Of a stretch of 30,045 nucleotides of DNA, positions 23,816 to 30,045 are shown one piece after another. This stretch comes from an uncultured Agathobacter sp. Lineage in GTDB: Bacteria; Bacillota; Clostridia; Lachnospirales; Lachnospiraceae. The notes beneath the pieces were generated by a model. The model searched no databases. It saw nothing but the letters and a program-made list of their open reading frames with translations, and was not told the origin of the DNA. A program made the position numbers and the translations under genes. How positions within the stretch are numbered: the first letter of the stretch is position 1; the number at the start of each line of letters is the position of its first letter. Location: NCBI GenBank assembly GCA_934359755.1, contig CAKRLV010000026.1, positions 1-30,045 of the forward strand, read 5' to 3'.

Positions 23816-25287
23816 AGCAGCTACTGGATGATTTTTTTAATAGGAATAATATAAGGTCAAGTTTAAGTGGTCTTAGAGCTATGATTAAGGACAAGGATAA
23901 GCTTGAAGAGTTAAGAGATAAGCTTGATGGCAGAATGGATGATGTGGTTGCGTGTCTTAATAGTGAAGATGCTAAGACTAGGAAGAATGCGGTTCTTCTT
24001 TTGGGAGATCTGGAATATGAGCCAGCGAAGGATATTATCTATCAGGCATATCTTAACGAACAGACGATGTTTGTAAAAGAGGCATATCTTAGTGCTTTAT
24101 CTAAACTGGATGCATCATCATTGGTTGGAGAACTAGAAGATCGCCTGAATGAGCTTAAAGGGAACGAAGTCGCTAAAGAAAATGAGAAGCATGTAGCTGA
24201 AGAAATCCGTGCAATTCAGAAGATCCTTATAAAGTATCGTGGAATATCCAGACATGCATTTACAGGATACCATAAGAACATCAGAGTTGTTTTGACCTGC
24301 AACAGGAATCAGCGTGAACTTGTAAAGCGAAAAGTGGGTGGAGATGCGAAAGTTCATCCGCTAGGAGTAGAAGTGTCGTCGAGCGAGATAGATGAACTTT
24401 TGAACATCAGATGTTTTAGAGAAATGATATTTCCGCTTGATACAAAGGGGCTTGTGCCGGCAAATCCTGAGAAGGCGGCAGAGCGTATAATAGAAAGTGG
24501 AATACTTGAATTACTTTTTGAACTTCACAAAGAACAGAGTCCTTTTTATTACAGGATAGAATGCAGGAGTTCTATGGAATTAGACAAGCGCAGCGATTTT
24601 GCGAAGAAACTTGCTGCCGCAATTGACAGGCTATCAGATGGAAAGCTTATCAATTCCGTTGGAGATTATGAAGTTGAAATCAGGCTGGTTGCGAATAAAG
24701 AAGGAAAGTTCTTTGTCGGAGTTAGACTTGCAACAATACGGGATAATAGATTTAATTACAGAAAGAACTCAATTGCAGCTTCTATACACCCATCTACAGC
24801 GGCGCTTATTATGGAAATTGCAAGGCCATATATGCTTGAACATGCACAGATTCTCGATCCATTTTGTGGAGTGGGAACTATGCTTATTGAGCGCAATTAT
24901 GCAGTAGATGCAAGAGAAATATATGGAATAGATATATTTGGGGAAGCTATCGCAAAGGCACGCGCAAATACTGATATCACAGGAATGAAGATAAATTATA
25001 TACACAGAGATTTCTTTGATTTCAGGCATGATTACAAATTCGACGAGATTATCACAAATATGCCGGTACGTGGTAAGAAGACCAGGGAAGAGATGGCAAA
25101 ATTGTATGAGAAGTTCTTCAAAAAAGCAGAGACATTGCTTTCAGAAAAAGGTATAATAATCATGTACACAAATGAACTCGGATTTGTGAAGAAAAATCTT
25201 AGAATAAATAAGAGATTCAACTTATTGCAGGAGACATTGATGCTTAGCAAAGGCGAATACTATTTATTAATAATACAATGTGTTTAG
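23812..25287 (+). CDS. HEAT-repeat RNA methyltransferase-like protein
   Basis: 491-residue protein. Residues 1-150 are helical and HEAT-like (EDAKTRKNAVLLLGDLE, then FVKEAYLSALSKLD). Residues 155-300 resemble the region before the catalytic domain of THUMP-type enzymes. Residues 310-491 are an SAM-dependent Rossmann methyltransferase of the UPF0020/Trm type: HPSTAALIMEIARP, motif I DPFCGVGTMLIE with Asp349, and motif IV TNMPVRGKK at 415-423 in place of the usual NPPY or DLPFG. The target is probably tRNA or rRNA guanine N2, but this is inference. The start is TTG at 23812, whose TTGA overlaps the amidase stop, with AAGGAGG at 23796-23802 as its site. No other start fits as well. Confidence 0.8.
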   Translation: MKQLLDDFFNRNNIRSSLSGLRAMIKDKDKLEELRDKLDGRMDDVVACLNSEDAKTRKNAVLLLGDLEYEPAKDIIYQAYLNEQTMFVKEAYLSALSKLDASSLVGELEDRLNELKGNEVAKENEKHVAEEIRAIQKILIKYRGISRHAFTGYHKNIRVVLTCNRNQRELVKRKVGGDAKVHPLGVEVSSSEIDELLNIRCFREMIFPLDTKGLVPANPEKAAERIIESGILELLFELHKEQSPFYYRIECRSSMELDKRSDFAKKLAAAIDRLSDGKLINSVGDYEVEIRLVANKEGKFFVGVRLATIRDNRFNYRKNSIAASIHPSTAALIMEIARPYMLEHAQILDPFCGVGTMLIERNYAVDAREIYGIDIFGEAIAKARANTDITGMKINYIHRDFFDFRHDYKFDEIITNMPVRGKKTREEMAKLYEKFFKKAETLLSEKGIIIMYTNELGFVKKNLRINKRFNLLQETLMLSKGEYYLLIIQCV

Positions 25288-25293
25288 GGGATA

Positions 25294-27915
25294 ATGATGA
25301 GAGAGGAACTTATAGACTCAAATGTACTTCAGAGATTACAGGATTTTTTCTGTGCTGCAAATGGAGTATATATGGCATGCATAGGCAAAGAAGACGGAGT
25401 ATTGACAAAGGCATTCGGAAGTAAAGAAGACAGGGAATATATTTATAGTCTTGTTGACAAGAATATGTATATGTCGCTTCTTAAGAATATGCAGGAAGCG
25501 GATGTTGAGAATGTGATAGAAGAACCTGTTGCCAATGAATATGTGAAAATGTGTGGAATTACGTGCAGGTTTGATGATAAGGACAGACTTACATGGATTG
25601 TAGTTGGTATTATCGGTGAGATGGTGCCGGCGGATGTATATATACCAGAGTCTATATATACTACTACTGAGGAAAGATTTTATCATTCAATTGAATTTTT
25701 AGAGACACTGACAAGACAGCTTCTTTCTGCCCGGCTCAATGAAATGATTGCGCAGAATGCTATGCAAAAAAGTGCAGAGTCAGAACATAAGATGGAAGTT
25801 GAACTCAAAAGAAGTGAGACTATGACTGAAATAGTTAAGCTTTTAGAATCAGATAATGGATTCACAGAAATAGTTGAGAAATCAATTGCACAGACTTGCG
25901 ATACTATTCAGATTGATGGTGGATGCCTTCTCAGGCTTAGCGTGGATGGCAACACTATAGACACTATATGCCGATATGATGTGAATGATGAAAATGGCGG
26001 AGTACTTGTACTTAAGGATGAACCAATTGAGAACATTCCATTTTTCAATGGCAAGCCATATATGATTTCGTCTGACTCAATCAGACCAGAATCGTTTGAC
26101 AGATTATTCGATAAGTATGATATTCGGGCTGCTGTATTTCAGCCTATAGAGGTAAATGATAAGCTGCTTATGTACCTGTGTTTCTATGAGACGAAGGCTC
26201 ATAGAATCTGGGATACAGAAGATATAGAATTTGTAAATGACGTAAAGAGAATTATCCAGAGTATTCTTTCAAAGAGAATAGTTAAGAATTCTCTCGCGGG
26301 TTCGTTTGCTTCACTTGAAGCGATACTTGAGAATGTAGGATGTGGAATATATGTAGTAGATCCGATGACGAAGACTCTTTTATTTATGAACCAGAGTTTC
26401 AAGGATCTGTATTCACGAACAATCGAAAAAGGAATGATGGAGAAGTTCCTGTTTTCAGATAGAGAACTTGCTAAGACTAATTGTTTTGAAGAGACGTTTT
26501 CGGATGTAGAGAACAAATGGTTTGATGTGAGAAAAATTCAGATAAAATGGGTCGATGGACATGTTGTTACACTTTGTACGACATATGATATTACAGAGAA
26601 GAAGAAATATCAGAAGAAGATTGAGACGCAGGCCAATAACGATTTCCTTACAGGACTTTATAACAGGATGCGCTGTGAGCAGGAACTTGAGAGATACATC
26701 CAGAAAGCGGAGATAGCAGGAACCGAAGGTGCACTTATCTATATTGATCTGGATGATTTCAAGCATATCAATGATGGTCTGGGACACCAGTATGGAGATG
26801 TCTTGCTTAAGGCAATTGCGCATAGTCTCATCAGAATAAATGGAATAGAGAATAACTGTTACCGCATGGGTGGAGATGAGTTTATTGTAATCATATGCGA
26901 TACGGACAAGGATAAGCTTGAGGCGGTATGTAATAACATAAAGGATATCTTCACAAAGCCATGGTTCTTGAAGGGTGAGGACTATTATTGTACTACCAGT
27001 ATGGGAATTGCATATTTCCCTACAGATGGAAGAACTGTTGAAGATGTAATAAGAAAGGCAGACCTTGCACTTTATTCAGCTAAGCGTAAAGGAAAGAACT
27101 GCGTAGAGTTTTATAATGCATCAGATGGCAATTCAAGCAGTAAGCGGCTTGATTATGAGAAAAATATGCGTAATGCTGCGATGAATGAGATGGAGCAGTT
27201 TGAAGTATATTATCAGCCGATTGTTGATATCACAAAAGAGGGCAATCCATGTTCAGGAGCAGAGGCACTTGTAAGATGGAATTCTGATACGCTTGGATTT
27301 ATACAGCCTGGCGATTTTATACCTCTTGCAGAGTATCTCGGACTCATCAATCCAATAGGCGAGTATGTCATGATGACAGCAGCAAAGCGATGCAAATACT
27401 GGAATGATATGGGACATCCAGAGTATAAGGTGAATGTAAATCTTTCAGTAGTGCAGCTTCTGCAGAATGATATAGTAAAGAAAATACAGCATGTCATTGA
27501 GGAGACGAGGATTAACCCAAAGAATTTACGACTTGAGGTTACAGAAAGTCTTGCAATCAATGATATGACGAGAATGAAGAAAATTCTTGGTGAAATCAAG
27601 GAACTGGGAGTTGGAATTGCACTTGATGATTTTGGAACAGGATATTCATCGCTGAATCATATAAGAGAACTTCCAATCGATGTAATCAAAATCGACAGAT
27701 GCTTTATAGAACATATCGGAGAGGATGATTTCTCAGATGCTTTTGTTAAGCTTGTTGCAGAGCTGGCTAAGGCAATCGGGGTTACTGTATGCGTAGAGGG
27801 TGTAGAACATGACAGACAGTATGAGGTCATAAAGAGTATGGAAATAAAGCTGATTCAGGGATATTATTTTGGAAAACCTATGACGCAGGAAGAGTTTGAA
27901 AGTAAGTATTTGTAG
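25294..27915 (+). CDS. Cyclic-di-GMP enzyme: sensor-GAF-PAS-GGDEF-EAL
   Basis: 873-residue cytoplasmic protein that makes or breaks cyclic di-GMP. Residues 10-120 look like a PocR-type ligand-sensing domain (LQDFFCAANGVYMACIGKEDG). A helical linker leads to a GAF-like domain (about 190-340) and a PAS-like domain (about 345-435). The GGDEF domain starts near Asp450 (NDFLTGLYNR) and its active site GGDEF is intact at 526-530; no RxxD inhibitory site precedes it. The EAL domain has EAL at 657-659, DDFGTGYSS from Asp778, KIDRCFI, VEGVEH and the C-terminal QGYYFGKP, so the phosphodiesterase residues seem complete. Both activities may exist. No membrane helix is seen. It lies 6 bases after the methyltransferase gene. 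Confidence 0.93.
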   Translation: MMREELIDSNVLQRLQDFFCAANGVYMACIGKEDGVLTKAFGSKEDREYIYSLVDKNMYMSLLKNMQEADVENVIEEPVANEYVKMCGITCRFDDKDRLTWIVVGIIGEMVPADVYIPESIYTTTEERFYHSIEFLETLTRQLLSARLNEMIAQNAMQKSAESEHKMEVELKRSETMTEIVKLLESDNGFTEIVEKSIAQTCDTIQIDGGCLLRLSVDGNTIDTICRYDVNDENGGVLVLKDEPIENIPFFNGKPYMISSDSIRPESFDRLFDKYDIRAAVFQPIEVNDKLLMYLCFYETKAHRIWDTEDIEFVNDVKRIIQSILSKRIVKNSLAGSFASLEAILENVGCGIYVVDPMTKTLLFMNQSFKDLYSRTIEKGMMEKFLFSDRELAKTNCFEETFSDVENKWFDVRKIQIKWVDGHVVTLCTTYDITEKKKYQKKIETQANNDFLTGLYNRMRCEQELERYIQKAEIAGTEGALIYIDLDDFKHINDGLGHQYGDVLLKAIAHSLIRINGIENNCYRMGGDEFIVIICDTDKDKLEAVCNNIKDIFTKPWFLKGEDYYCTTSMGIAYFPTDGRTVEDVIRKADLALYSAKRKGKNCVEFYNASDGNSSSKRLDYEKNMRNAAMNEMEQFEVYYQPIVDITKEGNPCSGAEALVRWNSDTLGFIQPGDFIPLAEYLGLINPIGEYVMMTAAKRCKYWNDMGHPEYKVNVNLSVVQLLQNDIVKKIQHVIEETRINPKNLRLEVTESLAINDMTRMKKILGEIKELGVGIALDDFGTGYSSLNHIRELPIDVIKIDRCFIEHIGEDDFSDAFVKLVAELAKAIGVTVCVEGVEHDRQYEVIKSMEIKLIQGYYFGKPMTQEEFESKYL

Positions 27916-27947
27916 AGTAAAGTATTTGTAGAGTGAAGCAGTAAGTG

Positions 27948-27974
27948 TTCCACCGCCAGTGTTTGGTGGTGGAA
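27948..27974 (+). terminator. Hairpin after the GGDEF-EAL gene
   Basis: TTCCACCGCCA (27948-27958) pairs with TGGTGGTGGAA (27964-27974) with one G-T pair. The following ATTTATT is a poor T run, so termination may be weak. Confidence 0.55.
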
Positions 27975-28017
27975 ATTTATTGTAAGAGAATTTATGAAAA
28001 ACAATATAGACAAACAA

Positions 28018-28050
28018 AAAACAGGAAGACCAAATAAGTCTTCCTGTTTT
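28018..28050 (-). terminator. Terminator of the minus-strand tRNA-Leu gene (possibly bidirectional)
   Basis: AAAACAGGAAGAC (28018-28030) and GTCTTCCTGTTTT (28038-28050) are perfect complements with a 7-base loop. On the minus strand the stem ends in TTTTTGTTTG, 4 bases after the tRNA. Confidence 0.88.
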
Positions 28051-28054
28051 AAAT

Positions 28055-28137
28055 GCAGGAGATGGGACTTGAACCCACACGATATTGCTACCACAGGCAC
28101 CTGAAGCCTGCGCGTCTGCCAATTCCGCCACTCCTGC
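28055..28137 (-). tRNA. tRNA-Leu (anticodon CAG)
   Basis: On the minus strand 83 bases run from GCAGGAG to CTCCTGC, closing a 7-bp acceptor stem. The anticodon stem CAGGC/GCCTG holds the loop TTCAGGT, so positions 34-36 are CAG, reading CUG. The long variable arm and the T-arm GGGTTCAAGTCCC fit a class II leucine tRNA. CCA is not encoded. It has its own promoter and terminator. Confidence 0.97.
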
Positions 28138-28148
28138 GAACAAAAGTT

Positions 28149-28177
28149 ATTCTATCAGATTGAAGGTAGAATTGCAA
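28149..28177 (-). promoter_or_regulatory. Promoter of tRNA-Leu(CAG)
   Basis: On the minus strand TTGCAA (28172-28177), 17 bases, TAGAAT (28149-28154). The -10 box lies 11 bases before the mature tRNA start. Confidence 0.65.
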
Positions 28178-28204
28178 GAGAAATAAATAATTAATATTTT
28201 TGTA

Positions 28205-28233
28205 TTGTGTTTTGTGACATGTTCGTGTAAAAT
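28205..28233 (+). promoter_or_regulatory. Promoter of the citrate synthase gene
   Basis: TTGTGT (28205-28210), 17 bases, TAAAAT (28228-28233). Transcription would start near 28240, directly before a strong hairpin. Confidence 0.45.
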
Positions 28234-28247
28234 AATTTAAGTGAGGG

Positions 28248-28285
28248 CGCCGATTACGAGTGGGTATCGTAATAGGCGTTTTTTT
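28248..28285 (+). terminator. Terminator-like hairpin in the citrate synthase leader
   Basis: CGCCGATTACGA (28248-28259) pairs with TCGTAATAGGCG (28267-28278) with one mismatch, followed by seven T. It lies between the promoter and the ATG at 28314, so it could act as an attenuator. No plus-strand gene just upstream needs it. Confidence 0.7.
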
Positions 28286-28313
28286 GAAAAAAGTGTAGGA
28301 AAAGAGGGATCTC

Positions 28314-29762
28314 ATGGCAGAAGAAAAGAAAAGAGTAGTAGAAGTAAATAACATGAGGGAGTTAGAAGGACTTATCGCGAAAGAACCAGCGGAAATGCCT
28401 GATGTCAATGAAATTGGTGATGTACGTGATGATTTTTATTCACTTAAGGACACACTCCTGAATAACCATAGAATTGATCCTAATTTATATATTGAATATG
28501 ATGTTAAAAGAGGACTGCGTGATTCAGCAGGAAAGGGCGTACTTACAGGACTTACAGAGATATCGGATGTATGTTCGTTCAAGCTTGAGAATGGAAGAAA
28601 GATTCCAGCAGAAGGTTCTTTGTACTATCAGGGAGTGAATGTAAAGGACATAGTATCTGGACTTGGAGATAGAAAGTTTGGTTTTGAAGAAACTATATAT
28701 CTTTTAATGTTTGGTAAGCTTCCTACACAGCAGGAACTTAACAGACTTCTTCGTGTGAATGAGAAGTTCCAGGATTTAGGAGCAAGATTTGTTCGAGATG
28801 TAATTATGAAAGCTTCGAATGAGAACATAATGAACTCTATGCAAAGATGTGTTCTTACTTTATATTCATATGATGCAGCACCAGATGATATTTCACCAGA
28901 GAATGTTTTAAGACAGTCACTTGAACTTATAAATAAGCTGCCTCTTATCGCAGTATATGCATATCGTTCATATATGCATTTTAGAAGAGATGAGACACTT
29001 ATGATTCGTAATCCGAAGAGAGGATTGTCTCTGGCAGAGAATATTTTGTACATTCTTCGTCCGGATGGAAAATATACAGAACTCGAGGCGAAAGTATTAG
29101 ATGTTGCCCTAATTTTACATGCTGAGCATGGTGGTGGTAACAACTCATCATTTACGACTCATGTTGTTACATCATCAGGTACAGATACATACTCATCAAT
29201 TTCAGCATCTATCGGTTCATTAAAGGGACCTAGACATGGTGGAGCCAATCTTAAAGTGCAGAAGATGTTTGCAGATATCAAGGAACATGTTAAGGACTGG
29301 AATGATGACGATGAGCTTAGAGCATACCTCGACAAGATTCTTAAGAAGCAGGCATTTGATAAGTCTGGTCTTATCTATGGTATGGGACATGCTGTATATA
29401 CATTGTCCGATCCAAGAGAGGTTGTATTAAAGGGATATGCGCGTTCACTTGCTGACGAAAAAGGCAGCCAGAATGAGTTTAAGCTATATGAGAATGTTGA
29501 GCGTATAGCTGGTGAACTTATCATGGAGCAGAGAAGAGTTCAGAAGAATGTATGTGCCAATGTCGATTTCTATAGCGGATTTGTATATACTATGCTTGGA
29601 ATTCCAGAAGAACTTTTCACACCTATATTTGCAATTGCACGTATTCCAGGATGGTGTGCACATAGACTTGAGGAATTACTTAACGCAAATAAGATTATTC
29701 GTCCGGCATATAAATATGTAGGAACTCATATCGGATATGACGGAATTGAGGACAGAAAATAG
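28314..29762 (+). CDS. gltA: Citrate synthase family protein
   Basis: Condenses acetyl-CoA and oxaloacetate to citrate, the entry to glutamate synthesis in fermenting Clostridia. The 482 residues are longer than the usual 370-430 because of an N-terminal extension of about 70 residues. Catalytic segments are intact: LHAEHGGGNNSSFTTHV and KGPRHGGANLKV (first His), GMGHAVYTLSDPR (second His) and NVDFYSGFVY (Asp). A 2-methylcitrate synthase activity cannot be excluded. AGAGGG precedes the ATG. It stands alone; no aconitase or isocitrate dehydrogenase gene is in view. The leader contains a terminator-like hairpin, which suggests attenuation control. Confidence 0.93.
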   Translation: MAEEKKRVVEVNNMRELEGLIAKEPAEMPDVNEIGDVRDDFYSLKDTLLNNHRIDPNLYIEYDVKRGLRDSAGKGVLTGLTEISDVCSFKLENGRKIPAEGSLYYQGVNVKDIVSGLGDRKFGFEETIYLLMFGKLPTQQELNRLLRVNEKFQDLGARFVRDVIMKASNENIMNSMQRCVLTLYSYDAAPDDISPENVLRQSLELINKLPLIAVYAYRSYMHFRRDETLMIRNPKRGLSLAENILYILRPDGKYTELEAKVLDVALILHAEHGGGNNSSFTTHVVTSSGTDTYSSISASIGSLKGPRHGGANLKVQKMFADIKEHVKDWNDDDELRAYLDKILKKQAFDKSGLIYGMGHAVYTLSDPREVVLKGYARSLADEKGSQNEFKLYENVERIAGELIMEQRRVQKNVCANVDFYSGFVYTMLGIPEELFTPIFAIARIPGWCAHRLEELLNANKIIRPAYKYVGTHIGYDGIEDRK

Positions 29763-29783
29763 AAAGCTAAAGAAAAATGGTTG

Positions 29784-29822
29784 AAAAATGCGCATGTGAT
29801 ATTGATTCATATGCGCATTTTT
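29784..29822 (+). terminator. Terminator after citrate synthase
   Basis: AAAAATGCGCAT (29784-29795) pairs with ATGCGCATTTTT (29811-29822), extended inward by a few further pairs. The 3' arm runs into a T stretch 60 bases after the stop. Confidence 0.85.
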
Positions 29823-29905
29823 TATATCTAAAGAGAATAATAAAGAAATTGATGGAGAGATTGATGAAGAGATAAAAAATGGTTCGAAAAATTTTGCAAA
29901 AGGTG

Positions 29906-29934
29906 TTGACATTAACTTCGGTCTTTGTTATTAT
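29906..29934 (+). promoter_or_regulatory. Strong promoter of tRNA-Leu(AAG)
   Basis: Consensus TTGACA (29906-29911), 17 bases, TATTAT (29929-29934). The mature tRNA starts 37 bases further on. Confidence 0.85.
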
Positions 29935-29971
29935 AGTCAAGTCGCAAGGATGTGACACAATTTAATAACAT

Positions 29972-30045
29972 GCGGAAGTGTCGGAACTGGCAGACGAGCA
30001 AGACTAAGGATCTTGTGATCATTGCGATCGTGTGGGTTCAAGTCC
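29972..30045 (+). tRNA. tRNA-Leu (anticodon AAG), cut by the window end
   Basis: Starts GCGGAAG and is complete through most of the T-arm (GGGTTCAAGTCC). The anticodon stem CAAGA/TCTTG (29999-30003, 30011-30015) holds the loop CTAAGGA, so 34-36 are AAG at 30006-30008, with T at 33. The long variable arm has a GATC/GATC stem, typical of leucine tRNA. The acceptor 3' strand lies outside the window. Confidence 0.95.

Noticed and set aside
28628..29143. 171-codon minus-strand open frame
   Set aside because: Antisense to citrate synthase, with no start signals.
1..30045. CRISPR arrays, rRNA genes, insertion sequences
   Set aside because: No regular repeat-spacer array, no rRNA segment and no transposase were seen; the RHS repeats are protein-coding degenerate repeats, not a CRISPR.

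Overview
The window looks like chromosomal DNA of a low-GC Clostridia bacterium, most likely a Lachnospiraceae member. This rests on the AT-rich sequence, strong GGAGG ribosome binding sites, a DUF5721-type protein, a T-box-controlled transamidation operon (non-discriminating AspRS plus GatCAB), a stand-alone PrdX editing protein and a Tn916-like integrase. The family is inferred; no rRNA marker is present.

Region 1 (1-1140) is the right end of an integrated Tn916-like element. It holds the C-terminal two thirds of the tyrosine integrase, an AT-rich end with repeated TTTACTAA motifs, and a 28-codon relic of the start of a low-molecular-weight tyrosine phosphatase gene. Region 2 (1152-3286) holds an intact phosphatase of that family, a prolyl-tRNA editing protein, a HAD phosphatase and a small unknown ORF. 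Region 3 (3300-8828) is an AT-rich polymorphic-toxin-like locus: a 1608-residue RHS repeat protein with a helical, LXG/WXG-like N-terminus and a DUF4474-like C-terminal domain, followed 10 bases later by a small lipoprotein that could be its immunity protein. Region 4 (8942-10972) holds an ABC-F ATPase and a small unknown protein.

Region 5 (11069-16754) is the tRNA-dependent Asn/Gln synthesis operon: promoter, T-box riboswitch, non-discriminating aspS, a GNAT acetyltransferase-GatC fusion, gatA, gatB and terminator. The T-box specifier reads GAAC, so Glu (GAA) and Asn (AAC) codons overlap by a one-base shift, matching the two tRNAs this pathway consumes. Region 6 (16755-22773) holds a possible gene remnant, a cold-shock protein and a DUF5721 protein on the minus strand, then an M18 aminopeptidase, a DegV protein, a possibly leaderless folC and ilvE on the plus strand. 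Region 7 (22815-23014) is a 200-bp intergenic element with perfect 15-bp terminal inverted repeats and three internal hairpins. Region 8 (23084-27974) is a compact run of a membrane-anchored amidase, a HEAT-methyltransferase and a GGDEF-EAL protein. Region 9 (28018-30045) holds tRNA-Leu(CAG) on the minus strand, citrate synthase behind a leader with a strong terminator hairpin, and a tRNA-Leu(AAG) cut by the window end.

The best candidates for something undescribed are the GNAT-GatC fusion inside a transamidation operon, the 200-bp terminal-inverted-repeat element, and the RHS-DUF4474/lipoprotein pair. All functional statements are based on motif recognition by eye; no database search was run.
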